NCBI RefSeq assembly: GCF_003344535.1
Contig: NZ_QPKS01000001.1
Location: forward strand, 44,556 to 108,555
Reading direction: 5' to 3'
Source: Exiguobacterium flavidum
GTDB taxonomy: Bacteria; Bacillota; Bacilli; Exiguobacteriales; Exiguobacteriaceae
DNA: 64,000 nt
The notes under the pieces were generated by a model. That model did not search any database, had not been told where the DNA came from, and saw nothing but the letters and a program-made list of their open reading frames with translations. A program made the translations under genes and the position numbers. Of this stretch, positions 1 to 9,367 are shown piece by piece (within the stretch, counting starts at the first letter, position 1; every line of letters begins with the position of its first letter).

Positions 1-1
1 C

Positions 2-514
2 GAGGAGAAGCAATATGAGAAGTTCGTCTCGGACAAGTTCCCCGACAAGAAAATCGTCATCCTGACGTGTATGGATGCCCGCTTGACGGAACTCCTGCCG
101 AACGCGCTCGGATTGAAGAACGGGGACGCAAAGATCATCAAGAACGCAGGAGCCGTCCTGTCACATCCATTCGGTTCAGCGATGCGGTCGATTCTCGTCG
201 CCCTATATGCACTCGGTGCCGAAGAGGTCGTCGTGATCGGTCACCACGATTGCGGGATGAGTGCGATCGATCCGGCGAAGATGATTCATGACATGGAAGA
301 ACGCGGCATCGAGCAGCAGACGCTCAAGACGCTCGAAGCGGCAGGTGTCGACTTGAAGAGCTGGCTCCGCGGATTTGATTCCGTCGAATCGAACGTCAGC
401 CATTCGGTCGACCTGATCAAAAACCATCCATTGCTTCCGCCAGGTACGAAGGTACACGGTTTCGTCATCGATCCCGGTACCGGCAGACTCGACACGGTCG
501 CACTCGCGGATTGA
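2..514 (+). CDS. beta-class carbonic anhydrase (5' end cut by window)
   Basis: The reading frame is open from base 2, so the N-terminus lies outside the window. The product interconverts CO2 and bicarbonate in the cytosol. The family's zinc and active-site motifs are visible: CMDARL near the start (Cys ligand with the Asp-Arg dyad) and HHDCGM further in (His and Cys ligands). The rest fits a short prokaryotic beta-CA ending in a typical VIDPGTGRL-like strand region. It is followed by a strong hairpin, so it ends its transcription unit. Confidence in the family is high. The exact subtype and start cannot be seen. Confidence 0.93.
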   Translation, partial: EEKQYEKFVSDKFPDKKIVILTCMDARLTELLPNALGLKNGDAKIIKNAGAVLSHPFGSAMRSILVALYALGAEEVVVIGHHDCGMSAIDPAKMIHDMEERGIEQQTLKTLEAAGVDLKSWLRGFDSVESNVSHSVDLIKNHPLLPPGTKVHGFVIDPGTGRLDTVALAD

Positions 515-556
515 ATGCAACCTGGGTCTATCAACTTCATGAGAGCCACATTCCAG

Positions 557-590
557 GCACATCCCGTTTGAAAACGGGATGTGCTTTCCT
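557..590 (+). terminator. Rho-independent terminator after carbonic anhydrase
   Basis: A perfect 13-bp stem (557-569 with 572-584) is followed by a short T-rich stretch. The stem is very strong but the T tract is weak. Confidence 0.75.
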
Positions 591-652
591 CATTCAAAAG
601 AATCCAACGTTCATCGATTCACCAGCTTGAGAAAAAATGACTGTCTAAAGGG

Positions 653-681
653 TTGACAGGACAAGTCTCTGCTTGTATTAT
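653..681 (+). promoter_or_regulatory. SigA-type promoter of the YuiF-like transporter
   Basis: A perfect -35 TTGACA (653-658) is followed, after exactly 17 bp, by -10 TATTAT (676-681). The predicted transcript starts near 688. That leaves no room for a ribosome site before the GTG at 698 and favours the ATG at 728. Confidence 0.85.
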
Positions 682-727
682 TCTTTAGTATATTAAAGTG
701 ATACCAAAAGAAAGTGTGGTCTTATTC

Positions 728-2050
728 ATGTTCAATGCTGTCATCATCGCTGTGTTACTTCTATTCATCCTCGCGCTCAGCCGCGTCCATATCGTGCTCG
801 CCATGGTTCTGAGCGCCCTCGCTGGCGGACTCGTCAGCGGACTCGGTTATGCGAAGACCGTCGAAGCATTCGTCGGCGGACTCGGAGCAGGCGCTGAGAT
901 TGCCCTCAGCTACGCATTGCTCGGCGCGTTCGCCGTCGCCCTTTCGAAGACGGGACTCCCTGACGCACTCGCACATGCGCTGCTTACGAAATCTAAGGGA
1001 TCTGCGACAGGAAAACAAGTTCGGCAATTGAAGGGATTCGTCATCTTCGCCATCTTGCTCCTGTCGATCAGTTCACAAAACGTCCTGCCGATCCACATCG
1101 CCTTCATCCCGATCATCATTCCGCCGCTCCTCGGCCTGTTCACTGAGCTTCGGATCGATCGCCGGTTGATCGCTACCGTCATCACGTTCGGCCTCGTCAC
1201 GCCGTACATGTTCCTCCCTGTCGGATTCGGTAACATCTACCTGAACGAGATTCTGTTGCCGAACCTCTCGAACAACGGGATGGATACAGCAGGCGGATCG
1301 GTCGTCAAGGCGATGGCGCTTCCGGCGCTCGGCATGGTCATCGGGCTGTTGACTGCGATTTGGCACTACCGCAAGCCGCGTCAGTATGATTTGATCGATA
1401 TCGCTCCGGAAGACTACGAAATTCCGGTGATCACGAAGACGAAACTCGCCTTAAGCGGCGTCGTCGTCCTCGTAACGCTGCTCGTCCAGCTGCAGACGGA
1501 ATCGATGATCATCGCTGCGACGACTGGCCTCGTCCTCTTCCTCCTGCTTCGTCTCGTCCGCTTCTCAGAGGCAGACGACGTCATCACTCGCGGTATGCGG
1601 ATGATGTCCTTCATCGGATTCGTCATGATTTCAGCGAACGGCTTCTCGAACGTCCTTCGCGAGACAGGTGACATCGAGCCGCTCGTCGAGAACTCGAAGG
1701 CGCTGATGGGTGACTCACAGCTCATCGCGGCTTTCGTCATGCTGATGATCGGTCTGCTCGTCACGATGGGGATCGGATCGAGCTTCTCGACCGTCCCGAT
1801 CATCGCAGCGATTTTCGTTCCGCTCTGCATCCAGTACGGTTTCAGTCTCGAAGCGACGATCGCCATCATCGGTACGGCCGGTGCGCTCGGGGATGCCGGC
1901 AGTCCGGCTTCCGACTCGACACTCGGACCGACAAGCGGACTCAATGCCGACGGTCAGCACGATCACATGCGTGAGACTGTCATCCCGACGTTCCTCCACT
2001 ACAACATTCCGTTGCTCGTGTTCGGGACGATCGCGGCGCTCGTCCTTTGA
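728..2050 (+). CDS. YuiF-like Na+/H+ antiporter-family transporter (putative amino acid transporter)
   Basis: About 440 residues with 11-12 hydrophobic segments spread over the whole length. The pattern fits the Na_H_antiporter family that contains Bacillus YuiF, thought to move amino acids across the cytoplasmic membrane. The C-terminal region has the family's Gly/Asp/Ser-rich segment (GALGDAGSPASDSTLGPTSG at about residues 385-405). An upstream GTG at 698 would extend the protein by ten residues. The promoter at 653-681 puts the 5' end of the mRNA near 688, so I choose the ATG at 728. It is a single-gene unit closed by a terminator. The substrate cannot be read from sequence. Confidence 0.85.
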   Translation: MFNAVIIAVLLLFILALSRVHIVLAMVLSALAGGLVSGLGYAKTVEAFVGGLGAGAEIALSYALLGAFAVALSKTGLPDALAHALLTKSKGSATGKQVRQLKGFVIFAILLLSISSQNVLPIHIAFIPIIIPPLLGLFTELRIDRRLIATVITFGLVTPYMFLPVGFGNIYLNEILLPNLSNNGMDTAGGSVVKAMALPALGMVIGLLTAIWHYRKPRQYDLIDIAPEDYEIPVITKTKLALSGVVVLVTLLVQLQTESMIIAATTGLVLFLLLRLVRFSEADDVITRGMRMMSFIGFVMISANGFSNVLRETGDIEPLVENSKALMGDSQLIAAFVMLMIGLLVTMGIGSSFSTVPIIAAIFVPLCIQYGFSLEATIAIIGTAGALGDAGSPASDSTLGPTSGLNADGQHDHMRETVIPTFLHYNIPLLVFGTIAALVL

Positions 2051-2056
2051 TCGTCA

Positions 2057-2088
2057 ATCACCTCACCTCGCGTGGGGTGATTTTTTTC
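2057..2088 (+). terminator. terminator after YuiF-like gene
   Basis: A 10-bp stem (2057-2066 with 2072-2081, one G-T pair) with a run of T. Confidence 0.85.
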
Positions 2089-2151
2089 TTTCTTTTTTAC
2101 AGCGACTTCTCTACACTGAATAAATGAATGTAATGGAAAGGTGTGTCCTAA

Positions 2152-2763
2152 TTGATTTCATCACTCATCAATGATGTACTGTTGTTTCTGTCTGACTTTG
2201 GTTACCTAGGGATCGCTCTCGGCCTGATGATCGAGGTCATCCCGAGTGAGATCGTCCTCTCCTACGGGGGCTATATGATCTCGCAAGGGGTGATCGACTG
2301 GCCACTCGCGCTTGTAGCTGCGGTCATCGGGGGGCTCTTCTCCCAGCTCTTCCTCTACTGGTTCGCCCGCTATGGCGGTCGCCCGCTCATCCTGCGCTAT
2401 GGTAAATACCTCCTGATTCGGGAGCATCATCTCGTCCTCGCGGAGCGCTGGTTCGAGAAGTACGGACAAGGCGTCATCTTCGGTGCCCGCTTCATCCCCG
2501 TCGTTCGTCACGCCATCTCGATTCCGGCCGGCCTCGCGAAGATGGACCAGGGCAAGTTCTCTTTCTACACGGTCCTTGCGATCATCCCTTGGTCGATCCT
2601 CTTCCTTTACCTCGGCGATTCGCTTGGTTCGAATTGGCGAGCGATCAAGGAGACAGCCGCGCCATACACGAATGTCGTGTTGGTCGCAGCAGCCATCCTG
2701 ACGGTCCTGTACGTCATCGTCAAGAAGCGAAAGCGCCCAGCCGACGATCCGAGTAACCTCTGA
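2152..2763 (+). CDS. DedA family membrane protein
   Basis: A 203-residue membrane protein of the DedA/SNARE-associated family, likely acting in lipid-carrier or polar-lipid movement and envelope homeostasis. Family hallmarks seen are IPSEIVLSYGGYM near residue 30, the FARYGG turn, and GARFIPVVRHAISIPAG with its conserved Arg/Pro pattern around residues 110-128. About five membrane segments are followed by a short basic tail. Translation starts at TTG 2152, which has a GGAAAGGTG ribosome site about 9 bases upstream. No better in-frame ATG exists. Confidence 0.9.
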   Translation: MISSLINDVLLFLSDFGYLGIALGLMIEVIPSEIVLSYGGYMISQGVIDWPLALVAAVIGGLFSQLFLYWFARYGGRPLILRYGKYLLIREHHLVLAERWFEKYGQGVIFGARFIPVVRHAISIPAGLAKMDQGKFSFYTVLAIIPWSILFLYLGDSLGSNWRAIKETAAPYTNVVLVAAAILTVLYVIVKKRKRPADDPSNL

Positions 2764-2774
2764 TCCGTTCTACA

Positions 2775-2827
2775 AAAAAAGACTCCTTGAGCCGTCGAAT
2801 TCCGACAGCCCAGGGAGTCCTTTTTTC
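2775..2827. terminator. bidirectional terminator between convergent genes
   Basis: A stem formed by GACTCC and GGAGTC arms with inner pairing. It has an A run on the left and a T run on the right, so it can serve both the DedA gene and the facing minus-strand gene. Confidence 0.85.
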
Positions 2828-2834
2828 GTTCAAT

Positions 2835-3575
2835 TCATTCCCGTCCAGCGAGGCGATAGAGCAGGTCGATCATCTCGATATAGAGCCAGACGATCGTCAC
2901 GATGATTCCGAACGCCGCGATCCACTCCATCTTTTTCGGTGCACCAGCGCGGATCTGTTGGCTGATGAAATCGAAGTCGATGACGAGCGACAGTGAAGCG
3001 ACGATGACGATGACGAACTGGACGACGATCGCGACCGTCGAGCTTCCCGTCATGAACGGAATGCTCGTTCCAAACAGCGCCATCAACAGGTTGACCGCAT
3101 AAAGGATCAGGATTGCGAGGATCGCAGCCGAGACCGCAGCCCGGAAACGTTTCGTCACTTTGACGAGCCCGGTCGAATAGACGAACCACATCGCGAAGGC
3201 GACGGCGAACGTCGCAAGTACCGCCTTGCCGACGATGCCCGGATAGATCGACTCGAACAAGAGGGAGATCCCTCCGACCGCAAGCCCTTCAGCCAGGGCA
3301 TAGAGCGGTGCGAGGACCGGTGCCGTCTTCGGCTTGAACGTGATGATCAAGGCGAGAATCAAACCGACTACAAGACCGCCGATCATCGCCGGGTAGACGA
3401 GCGCCCCGGATATCGTCAGTGCCGCGTACCACGTCGCGACGGCTGACGCCGTGACGAGCAGGAGCATCATAAAAATCTTGCTTGTCGTCCCGGCTAGCGT
3501 CATCGGCCGCTCGCCCGGTACGCTCGTTTCGAATCCGCGTCTGAGTGCGGGGTTGACTTTGAATCTTGATGCCAT
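2835..3575 (-). CDS. Bax inhibitor-1/YccA-like family membrane protein
   Basis: About 246 residues with seven hydrophobic segments, of the Bax1-I_2/YccA-like type. The N-terminus is a short hydrophilic stretch with the NPALRRGFE motif common in this subgroup. The C-terminal region has the DFDFISQQIRAGAPKKMEW loop between the last membrane helices, also typical. The frame opens further upstream, but a GGAGGAG site sits 8 bases before the ATG at 3575, which I use as the start. Membrane location is certain. The physiological role (stress or ion leak control) is inferred from the family only. Confidence 0.9.
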   Translation of the reverse strand: MASRFKVNPALRRGFETSVPGERPMTLAGTTSKIFMMLLLVTASAVATWYAALTISGALVYPAMIGGLVVGLILALIITFKPKTAPVLAPLYALAEGLAVGGISLLFESIYPGIVGKAVLATFAVAFAMWFVYSTGLVKVTKRFRAAVSAAILAILILYAVNLLMALFGTSIPFMTGSSTVAIVVQFVIVIVASLSLVIDFDFISQQIRAGAPKKMEWIAAFGIIVTIVWLYIEMIDLLYRLAGRE

Positions 3576-3631
3576 GATATAACTCCTCCAATATCTTTTT
3601 TCTTTCATACGCGGCGAAACTCAAAAAGGTT

Positions 3632-4429
3632 TCAGCCGATCAGCCAATTCCGCATGCTGTTCAGTTGAAGCATCACTTCCGGCATCGATTTCCGAGCAGA
3701 TACGAGATGGATGTCCGCATTCCCGAGTCTACCTGAATTCACGTAGTCCTTCCCGTTGAGCGACGCGCCGATCGGTCCGAACATCTCACTGTCGATGTCG
3801 AGGTGACTGAACGTCTTGAAGACACGCTCACCGTCTTCGATCATCGCACAGCCATACTCGATTTCCTTGCCCTCGATCCCGTACTCGGCGTAATGCCAGA
3901 CGGTAGTCGAATCCCAAGGCGATCCGAGATGCAGGACATGGCCGTCCCGGTCAAGGAACTTATCGATCGGCGAACCGGGGCCGAATCCGGCTTCGAGCGT
4001 ATGGTCCGAGACGACCTCAGCAGCACCTTTCCCCCACGCCGAGACAGACCACATCGGATGTGCGCTCCGATGTACACCCGGGTAAGTGCGGAACAGCTCA
4101 GGGACGACACCGATCCCCCGGGTCACCGTCCTTGCCGGATCGTACGCCGGAAGCTCGTCCCGGATCGTCTGCCACCATTCCTCTGGCACAGGAGGGTTCA
4201 TCCAGTTCTTCGGATCAGAATTATCCGTCGACTGGGCAGCCATCATGATCAGCCCCTCCTCACCGACCGTCTCCATCAGGGCAGTGATGAGCGTCTGTGC
4301 ACCTCCAGGAATCCAGCCGATCTGTTTAAGGGATGTATGGACGAATAGTGACATCCCTTCCGTCACTCCCAGCTGTTTGAGCGACTCCTTGATCATGTCC
4401 TTCGTTACGAGCGGTCCTTTCAGCTCCAT
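3632..4429 (-). CDS. AAC(3)/YokD-like N-acetyltransferase family protein
   Basis: About 265 residues matching the aminoglycoside 3-N-acetyltransferase family. These enzymes move acetyl from acetyl-CoA to an amine. The diagnostic blocks are VHTSLKQIGWIPGGAQTLI (residues about 30-48), the ARTVTRGIGVVPELFR and RSAHPMWSVSAWG region, and GSPIDKFLDRDGHVLHLGSP. It lies 12 bases after sbcC on the same strand, with a ribosome site just after the sbcC stop, so it is probably co-transcribed. Two in-frame ATGs lie 6 bases apart and spacing favours 4429. Being chromosomal and of the YokD type, it need not confer drug resistance. Confidence 0.88.
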   Translation of the reverse strand: MELKGPLVTKDMIKESLKQLGVTEGMSLFVHTSLKQIGWIPGGAQTLITALMETVGEEGLIMMAAQSTDNSDPKNWMNPPVPEEWWQTIRDELPAYDPARTVTRGIGVVPELFRTYPGVHRSAHPMWSVSAWGKGAAEVVSDHTLEAGFGPGSPIDKFLDRDGHVLHLGSPWDSTTVWHYAEYGIEGKEIEYGCAMIEDGERVFKTFSHLDIDSEMFGPIGASLNGKDYVNSGRLGNADIHLVSARKSMPEVMLQLNSMRNWLIG

Positions 4430-4441
4430 GGTCATCTCCCC

Positions 4442-7400
4442 TTATGTCAGGACGACTTCGATCGTCGACCCCGTTTTTTCCTGGCGTACTTCGATTCGCG
4501 CGTCGACACGCGATTTCAATTCAGCGACGTGGCTGATCACGCCGACCATCCGTCCGCTTGCCTGGACGGACAACAGCGTCTCGATCGCCTGTTCGAGAGA
4601 CTCGGGATCGAGTGTCCCGAACCCTTCGTCGATGAACATCGTCTCGAGCGAGACCCCACCGCTTGCCTCCTGGACTACTTCGGACAAACCGAGCGCAAGC
4701 GCAAGCGATGCCTTGAAGCTCTCTCCTCCTGACAGCGTCTTGACGTGACGCGTCTGCGACGTATACGCATCGAAGACGTCGAGGTCGAGTCCGTGCGTCT
4801 TCTTCCTGTTTCCTGCTTCCTTCTTCCGCTCGAGCTGGAAGCGGCCCGATGTCATGCGGACGAGATGACGGTTCGCGGCATGCAGGATTTCATCGAAGTA
4901 TGCCGTCTGGACATACGTCTCGAATGTCATTCGTTGCGCATTGCCCCCCATCCCGGCGTCCGCGAGGTCACCAAGCACGGCGTAGCGTGCATCCTCCGCG
5001 TCGATTTCCTGCTGAAGCGCCTCCCATGCGCGGATCAACTGTAGGATTTGATCGTACTCCTTTTCTGCACCTGCCCGCAGATTCGTCGCTTGAGCCGTGT
5101 TCGCCCGGACAGTCGAAAGTTCCATCCGTAGCGAGTCGAGCGCTGGTCGCCCTTCCTTCAACGCGATTTTCCCGAGACGATCGACCTCCCGGGTCAAGGC
5201 ATTGAGCTGTTCATCATAGGCTTTCAAGTCCCGCTCTATTTTTTCCCGTTCCGCACGCGGAACGAGCGCAGTAAGAAACGCGGTTTCGTCCGCAAACCCT
5301 TCTGATTCGAGCGCTTCCGTGAACATCCGTCCACTCGTTTCCGCCTTCGACCGGGCTTGTGCCATTTCCTCAGCGATCATTTGCGCCTGACCGTTCACTA
5401 ACTGAAGTTCGCGAGTGACCTTTTCATGTGCTTTCTTCGCCTCTACACTCGCTTCCGTGTGCTCCGAGATTTCCGATCGCAACCGCGCCAGTTCAGCCTT
5501 CATCGCATCGACCGGGAGCATCTCCTCACCAGGACGATTCATCGCGACAAGTCTCGCCTCGAGACGACTGACTTCAAGCAACGCCTCCTGATGCTGCGTC
5601 TCAGTGGCCGCGATTTTTTGCTCAAGTTCTGCTGTCTGCCGCTCTGCTTCCTCGACCAGCCGCTCAAGCTTCTCGCGCTCGGCTGCCTGTTCCAGCAAAC
5701 TTTTTTCCGCTTCGTTCAAACGATTCGCTTGTTCCCTCAATGCTTTGGCATCCTTCGGCAATCCCCGAGCCGAGTCGTCGAATTCGCGTTCAAGGTCTTG
5801 CAGTTGTGCCGACAACGACCGGTAGTTCGTCTGCAGTTCCTGATGGGCCGAATGCTTCTCGAGATAGACTTGCTGCAGCGCGTCAGCAGGAGGCTTGGCT
5901 CGCGAAGACGCTTGAGCTTTGTGGGGGTGGTCAAGACTGCCGCATACCGGGCAGGCGTCGCCTAGCTTCATCGATTCGGCAAGCGTCACGGCGAGATGCG
6001 CACGCTCCGCTTGGATCGCCTCATTGTATGCCTTCTCTGCCTCCTGCTTCTCGTTGCGGACCTGTTTCCCGCGCGCGACGAGCCGTGAAAGCTCCCCTTC
6101 TGTCGCCTCCATCCTCTGTGCTATCCGTTCTGCCTGTTTGACGGTAAAGCCCTCCTCCTTCAAAAGGAGCAGTTGATGCTGGACATCACGGTGCGTCGCA
6201 AGCGCCTTCTTCCATTCAAGGATCTGTTGCTGCAGCACCCCTTTTTTCGCTTTGAACGGGGCAGGATCAAGTCGTTGCCCGTCATTTTTCAGGCGCGTCA
6301 GTTCTTCGTTCATGCGAATTCGGCTGTCTTCCTCTTCGATCAGCTCGGCGAGGCGTTCGATGCGCTGTTCTTTCGGTTTGATTGCGAGACCGGCTTCTTC
6401 GAAGAATCGGACGGATGCAGAGAGGCTGCGTTCGTCGGATGCGAGACGTTCCAGCTCCTTCGCCAAAGCGGAATGACGCGTCGTCAGCCGTTCGACCGTC
6501 GCCATGTCATCCTTCGAGCGGCCGTGGCTCGCCTCGAGACGAACCGCTTTGAGTGCCGCTTCGAGCTTGAGACGTCGCCGATCGACATCAGGACGCATGT
6601 CATTCAAGGAACGGATATCCGCCTCGGCCTGCTCGAGCTCGACGAACATGGCTTCGATCGTCTCGGCCGTTCTGAGCGTCTCTTCCGTTTTGCGCAAAAC
6701 TTCAAGAGATGCCGCTTCATCTGTCCTCAGTTCACCGAGTTTCGCCGTCCATTCCGCCTGAAGTTGAACGAACCGTTCCAGGATATCCTCCTTCGTCAGT
6801 TCTTCCCAAGAGGCTTGTAGCGGCAGCTCCTCGAGCTTCGCGAGCTGTTTCGTCTTCGTTTCTTGGATTTTCGCCTTCAAGTCGAGTGCCTTCCGGTTCA
6901 GCCGAAACTGGAAATCACCGTATTGCTCCGTCTTGAAGAGCTGCTTCAGGATCTTCAGCTTGTCCTTCGATTCGGCAATCAGCAGTTCACGGAACTTGTT
7001 CTGAGGAAGCAACAGGATTTGTGAGAACTGTTTATGGTCGAGCTGCAGCAGTTCGCCGATCACCGCCTTGATTTCTGGAATCTTCGTCGCGAGCGGCTTC
7101 CAATCCGAACCGTCGTACCTCGAGAGGACGGCTTCATGTGCGATTCCCGTCTTGTTCTTCGGATGCGGTTGGGTCGGCTGCCGCCAAATCAAATAGCGTT
7201 CGCCTTTCAGGCTGAATTCGAGCTCAACTTCCGTTTTCAGCGTCTCAGCAGCGAAATGACTGCGTAAATCATTCATCTCGCGCTCTCCCCCGGACGTCTC
7301 CCCATAGAGCGCGAAGGTGAGGGCATCGAAGATCGTCGTCTTGCCCGCCCCGGTGTTACCCGAGATGACGAACATCGTCCTTCCTTCAAGCTTCATGAAG

Positions 7401-7462
7401 TCGATCGTCTCGCGGTCCGAGAACGGACCGAAAGCCTGCATCGTCAGTCGTTCTGGCCGCAT
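4442..7462 (-). CDS. sbcC: exonuclease SbcCD, ATPase subunit SbcC
   Basis: A 1006-residue SMC/Rad50-like ATPase that works with SbcD to cut hairpins and process double-strand ends. The N-terminal lobe has Walker A GNTGAGKTT near residue 36. Two long coiled coils flank a zinc-hook CPVC in the centre. The C-terminal lobe carries the signature LSGGESFKASLALALGLSE and Walker B MFIDEGFGTLD. The length is normal for Bacilli. Its first 19 bases overlap the end of sbcD, so the two subunits are translationally coupled. Confidence 0.97.
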   Translation of the reverse strand: MRPERLTMQAFGPFSDRETIDFMKLEGRTMFVISGNTGAGKTTIFDALTFALYGETSGGEREMNDLRSHFAAETLKTEVELEFSLKGERYLIWRQPTQPHPKNKTGIAHEAVLSRYDGSDWKPLATKIPEIKAVIGELLQLDHKQFSQILLLPQNKFRELLIAESKDKLKILKQLFKTEQYGDFQFRLNRKALDLKAKIQETKTKQLAKLEELPLQASWEELTKEDILERFVQLQAEWTAKLGELRTDEAASLEVLRKTEETLRTAETIEAMFVELEQAEADIRSLNDMRPDVDRRRLKLEAALKAVRLEASHGRSKDDMATVERLTTRHSALAKELERLASDERSLSASVRFFEEAGLAIKPKEQRIERLAELIEEEDSRIRMNEELTRLKNDGQRLDPAPFKAKKGVLQQQILEWKKALATHRDVQHQLLLLKEEGFTVKQAERIAQRMEATEGELSRLVARGKQVRNEKQEAEKAYNEAIQAERAHLAVTLAESMKLGDACPVCGSLDHPHKAQASSRAKPPADALQQVYLEKHSAHQELQTNYRSLSAQLQDLEREFDDSARGLPKDAKALREQANRLNEAEKSLLEQAAEREKLERLVEEAERQTAELEQKIAATETQHQEALLEVSRLEARLVAMNRPGEEMLPVDAMKAELARLRSEISEHTEASVEAKKAHEKVTRELQLVNGQAQMIAEEMAQARSKAETSGRMFTEALESEGFADETAFLTALVPRAEREKIERDLKAYDEQLNALTREVDRLGKIALKEGRPALDSLRMELSTVRANTAQATNLRAGAEKEYDQILQLIRAWEALQQEIDAEDARYAVLGDLADAGMGGNAQRMTFETYVQTAYFDEILHAANRHLVRMTSGRFQLERKKEAGNRKKTHGLDLDVFDAYTSQTRHVKTLSGGESFKASLALALGLSEVVQEASGGVSLETMFIDEGFGTLDPESLEQAIETLLSVQASGRMVGVISHVAELKSRVDARIEVRQEKTGSTIEVVLT

Positions 7463-8565
7463 GTCGCTTCCTCCTCCAGTATGTCTTTCATCTTCGATGT
7501 CGGTTCCTTCTCACGGACGTCCGCATAGAACTCGAGGAACAGGTCAGAGATCGATGCGGCCTGAACCTGATCCCGGGTCGCCTGAACCGCCCGACTCGCC
7601 TCGCGGACAAGACCTGTCCGCTCGAGGTGTAGAATGTTCGGATAAATCCGCTTGAGGGTGCCCATCGGATCGATCAAGGCTTCCGTATCGGTCAGATTGA
7701 TCTTCAAATAGTCCTCGCGTGCCTGCTCCGCGTAGAAGAGCGGATCCGTCAATTCCAGCAGCGTCCCCGTCAACTCACGCAAATCACGTGCTGGTGCGAT
7801 CGGTTCGAATCGTCTTGAAAAGACGCGCCCGTTCCATTCGAGGACGTCGACTCCCTTGACATGCGTCGCTTCTGAAAAAGAATATTTGAGCAGTGAACCG
7901 CTATAGCGGACCTTCTCCGAACGAAAGGCGAGCGGATTGTGCAGATGGCCGAGTGCCGTGTAGTCGAAGCGCTCAAACAGCGAGGCGCTCACTTGTCCGG
8001 CCGTCCCGATGGATAATTGTCGTTCTGAGTCCGTCTCAAGTCCACCCGTGACGAAGGCGTGCCCGACCAAAACGTTCGGACCTGTCGCGAATTCGATTTG
8101 CTTGATGATGCGCCGCATCGCGTCCTCATGCGTCCGAATGTCCGGGTCCCCGTATACGTAACGGGCGATTGACGGTTCAGCGAACGGGACGAGATGGAAC
8201 GTCACGCCTTTGATTTCGACCGCGTCGATCCGCTCAGACAACTTTCCTGCCAGGTGGAGACCGGAACGCTTCAAAAGGGACGTCGCGAATTGGAGGCGTT
8301 CCGCCGAATCATGGTTGCCACTCACCGCGAGCACTGGAATTTTTCGTTCGAGAATCAGTTCTCCAAGTACTTCGTCGAGCAGTTCTACCGCCTCTGTCGG
8401 CGGGATGGCACGATCGTATAGATCGCCTGCGATGACGATCGCATCCGGCTTCTCCGCGTCCACGAGGGATAGGAAGGCTTCGAGCGCCTTTCGCTGGTTC
8501 GAGAGCATCGATTCGCCGTGGACGATTTTGCCGAGATGCCAGTCTGCCGTATGGATCCACTTCAT
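7444..8565 (-). CDS. sbcD: exonuclease SbcCD, nuclease subunit SbcD
   Basis: A 373-residue Mre11-type metallophosphoesterase. The metal-binding motifs are in order: TADWHLGK at the N-terminus, AGDLYDR near residue 48, SGNHDSAERL near residue 82, VGHAF and GHLHNP in the middle. It forms the SbcCD nuclease with the overlapping downstream gene. The start ATG has a GAGGGTGA ribosome site. This is the first gene of the sbcD-sbcC-AAC(3)-like unit. Confidence 0.97.
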   Translation of the reverse strand: MKWIHTADWHLGKIVHGESMLSNQRKALEAFLSLVDAEKPDAIVIAGDLYDRAIPPTEAVELLDEVLGELILERKIPVLAVSGNHDSAERLQFATSLLKRSGLHLAGKLSERIDAVEIKGVTFHLVPFAEPSIARYVYGDPDIRTHEDAMRRIIKQIEFATGPNVLVGHAFVTGGLETDSERQLSIGTAGQVSASLFERFDYTALGHLHNPLAFRSEKVRYSGSLLKYSFSEATHVKGVDVLEWNGRVFSRRFEPIAPARDLRELTGTLLELTDPLFYAEQAREDYLKINLTDTEALIDPMGTLKRIYPNILHLERTGLVREASRAVQATRDQVQAASISDLFLEFYADVREKEPTSKMKDILEEEATCGQND

Positions 8566-8725
8566 TAAGTCACCCTCATTTCTTGAATTAGTATCGTGCC
8601 ATTATTTTACCATTCTTTCTTATTCCGCGTCTTTTTCAGACGAATCGCCTCACATATGTTGCACTCGACGACGGCAATCGGTAAACTGTAAGAAAATTTC
8701 TAATATTTTAAGGGGGATTCCATTC

Positions 8726-9196
8726 ATGAAGACTGCATTATTCGGTGGAGGTTGTTTTTGGGAGGTCGAAGAAGTGTTTCGCGCTCTTGACGGTGTGATC
8801 GATACGGAGGTCGGTTTCGCAGGCGGGGATGTCGACGCCCCGAGCTATGAGCTCGTCTATACGGACTCGACTGGCCATGCGGAAGTCGTCAAGATCGATT
8901 TCGACGAGGAGAAGGTCTCATATGAGGCGTTGCTCGAAATCTTTTTCTCGAACCACAATCCGACTGAACTCAACCGGCAAGGCGAGGATGTCGGTACCCG
9001 TTACCGCTCAGTCGTCTTCTTCTATGATGAAGAACAGCGTACAAAAGCGCAGGAAGCGAAGGATGCGCTCGCAAACAGCGGTCGTTTCAAACGTCCGATC
9101 GTCACATTGATCGAGCCTGCAGCCCCGTTCTTCAAGGCCGAGGAATATCACCAGAAATACTTCCATAAAAAAGGCATCAACTCGTGCTCCATCTGA
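8726..9196 (+). CDS. msrA: peptide methionine-S-sulfoxide reductase MsrA
   Basis: A 156-residue enzyme that repairs oxidised methionine (S form) in proteins. It carries the catalytic GGGCFWEVEEVF motif at residues 7-18, the TGHAEVV substrate region and the GTRYRSVVF block. A Cys five residues from the end may serve as resolving residue. The frame is open far upstream, but AGGGGG lies just before the ATG at 8726, and everything upstream is antisense to sbcD. A TTGCAC-N17-TAAACT promoter-like pair lies about 60 bases upstream. Confidence 0.96.
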   Translation: MKTALFGGGCFWEVEEVFRALDGVIDTEVGFAGGDVDAPSYELVYTDSTGHAEVVKIDFDEEKVSYEALLEIFFSNHNPTELNRQGEDVGTRYRSVVFFYDEEQRTKAQEAKDALANSGRFKRPIVTLIEPAAPFFKAEEYHQKYFHKKGINSCSI

Positions 9197-9206
9197 TATC
9201 AATTTG

Positions 9207-9282
9207 ACCGGCCTTCTCGCCTGGCTGAATTCCAGACATCCAGTCTGGTTTTTCGGACAGGCCGAAGTGCCGGTTTTTTTTC
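9207..9282 (+). terminator. terminator after msrA
   Basis: A long imperfect hairpin (ACCGGC...GCCGGT outer arms with an inner CCAGAC/GTCTGG hairpin) with a run of eight T. Confidence 0.8.
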
Positions 9283-9367
9283 ATTTCCTCTTGCAATGAA
9301 GGTCAGATAGGTATAGGTTTTAGGTGTCAACAATTGCCAGGTTCATATAATCGAAGGAGGAAGTGTC

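Noticed and set aside
698..727. Ten extra N-terminal codons of the YuiF-like gene from GTG 698
   Set aside because: The perfect promoter at 653-681 starts the mRNA near 688, leaving no space for a ribosome site before 698.
3632..4429. Calling the AAC(3)-family gene an acquired aminoglycoside resistance gene
   Set aside because: It is coupled to sbcC in a core operon, has normal base use and matches the YokD-like chromosomal type. Resistance cannot be claimed.
6173..6820. A 215-codon plus-strand frame inside sbcC
   Set aside because: Antisense of a coiled-coil coding region. No ribosome site, no family pattern.
8210..8725. Upstream extension of msrA in the same frame
   Set aside because: The first 172 codons are antisense to sbcD. 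The msrA start at 8726 has its own ribosome site and the domain begins there.
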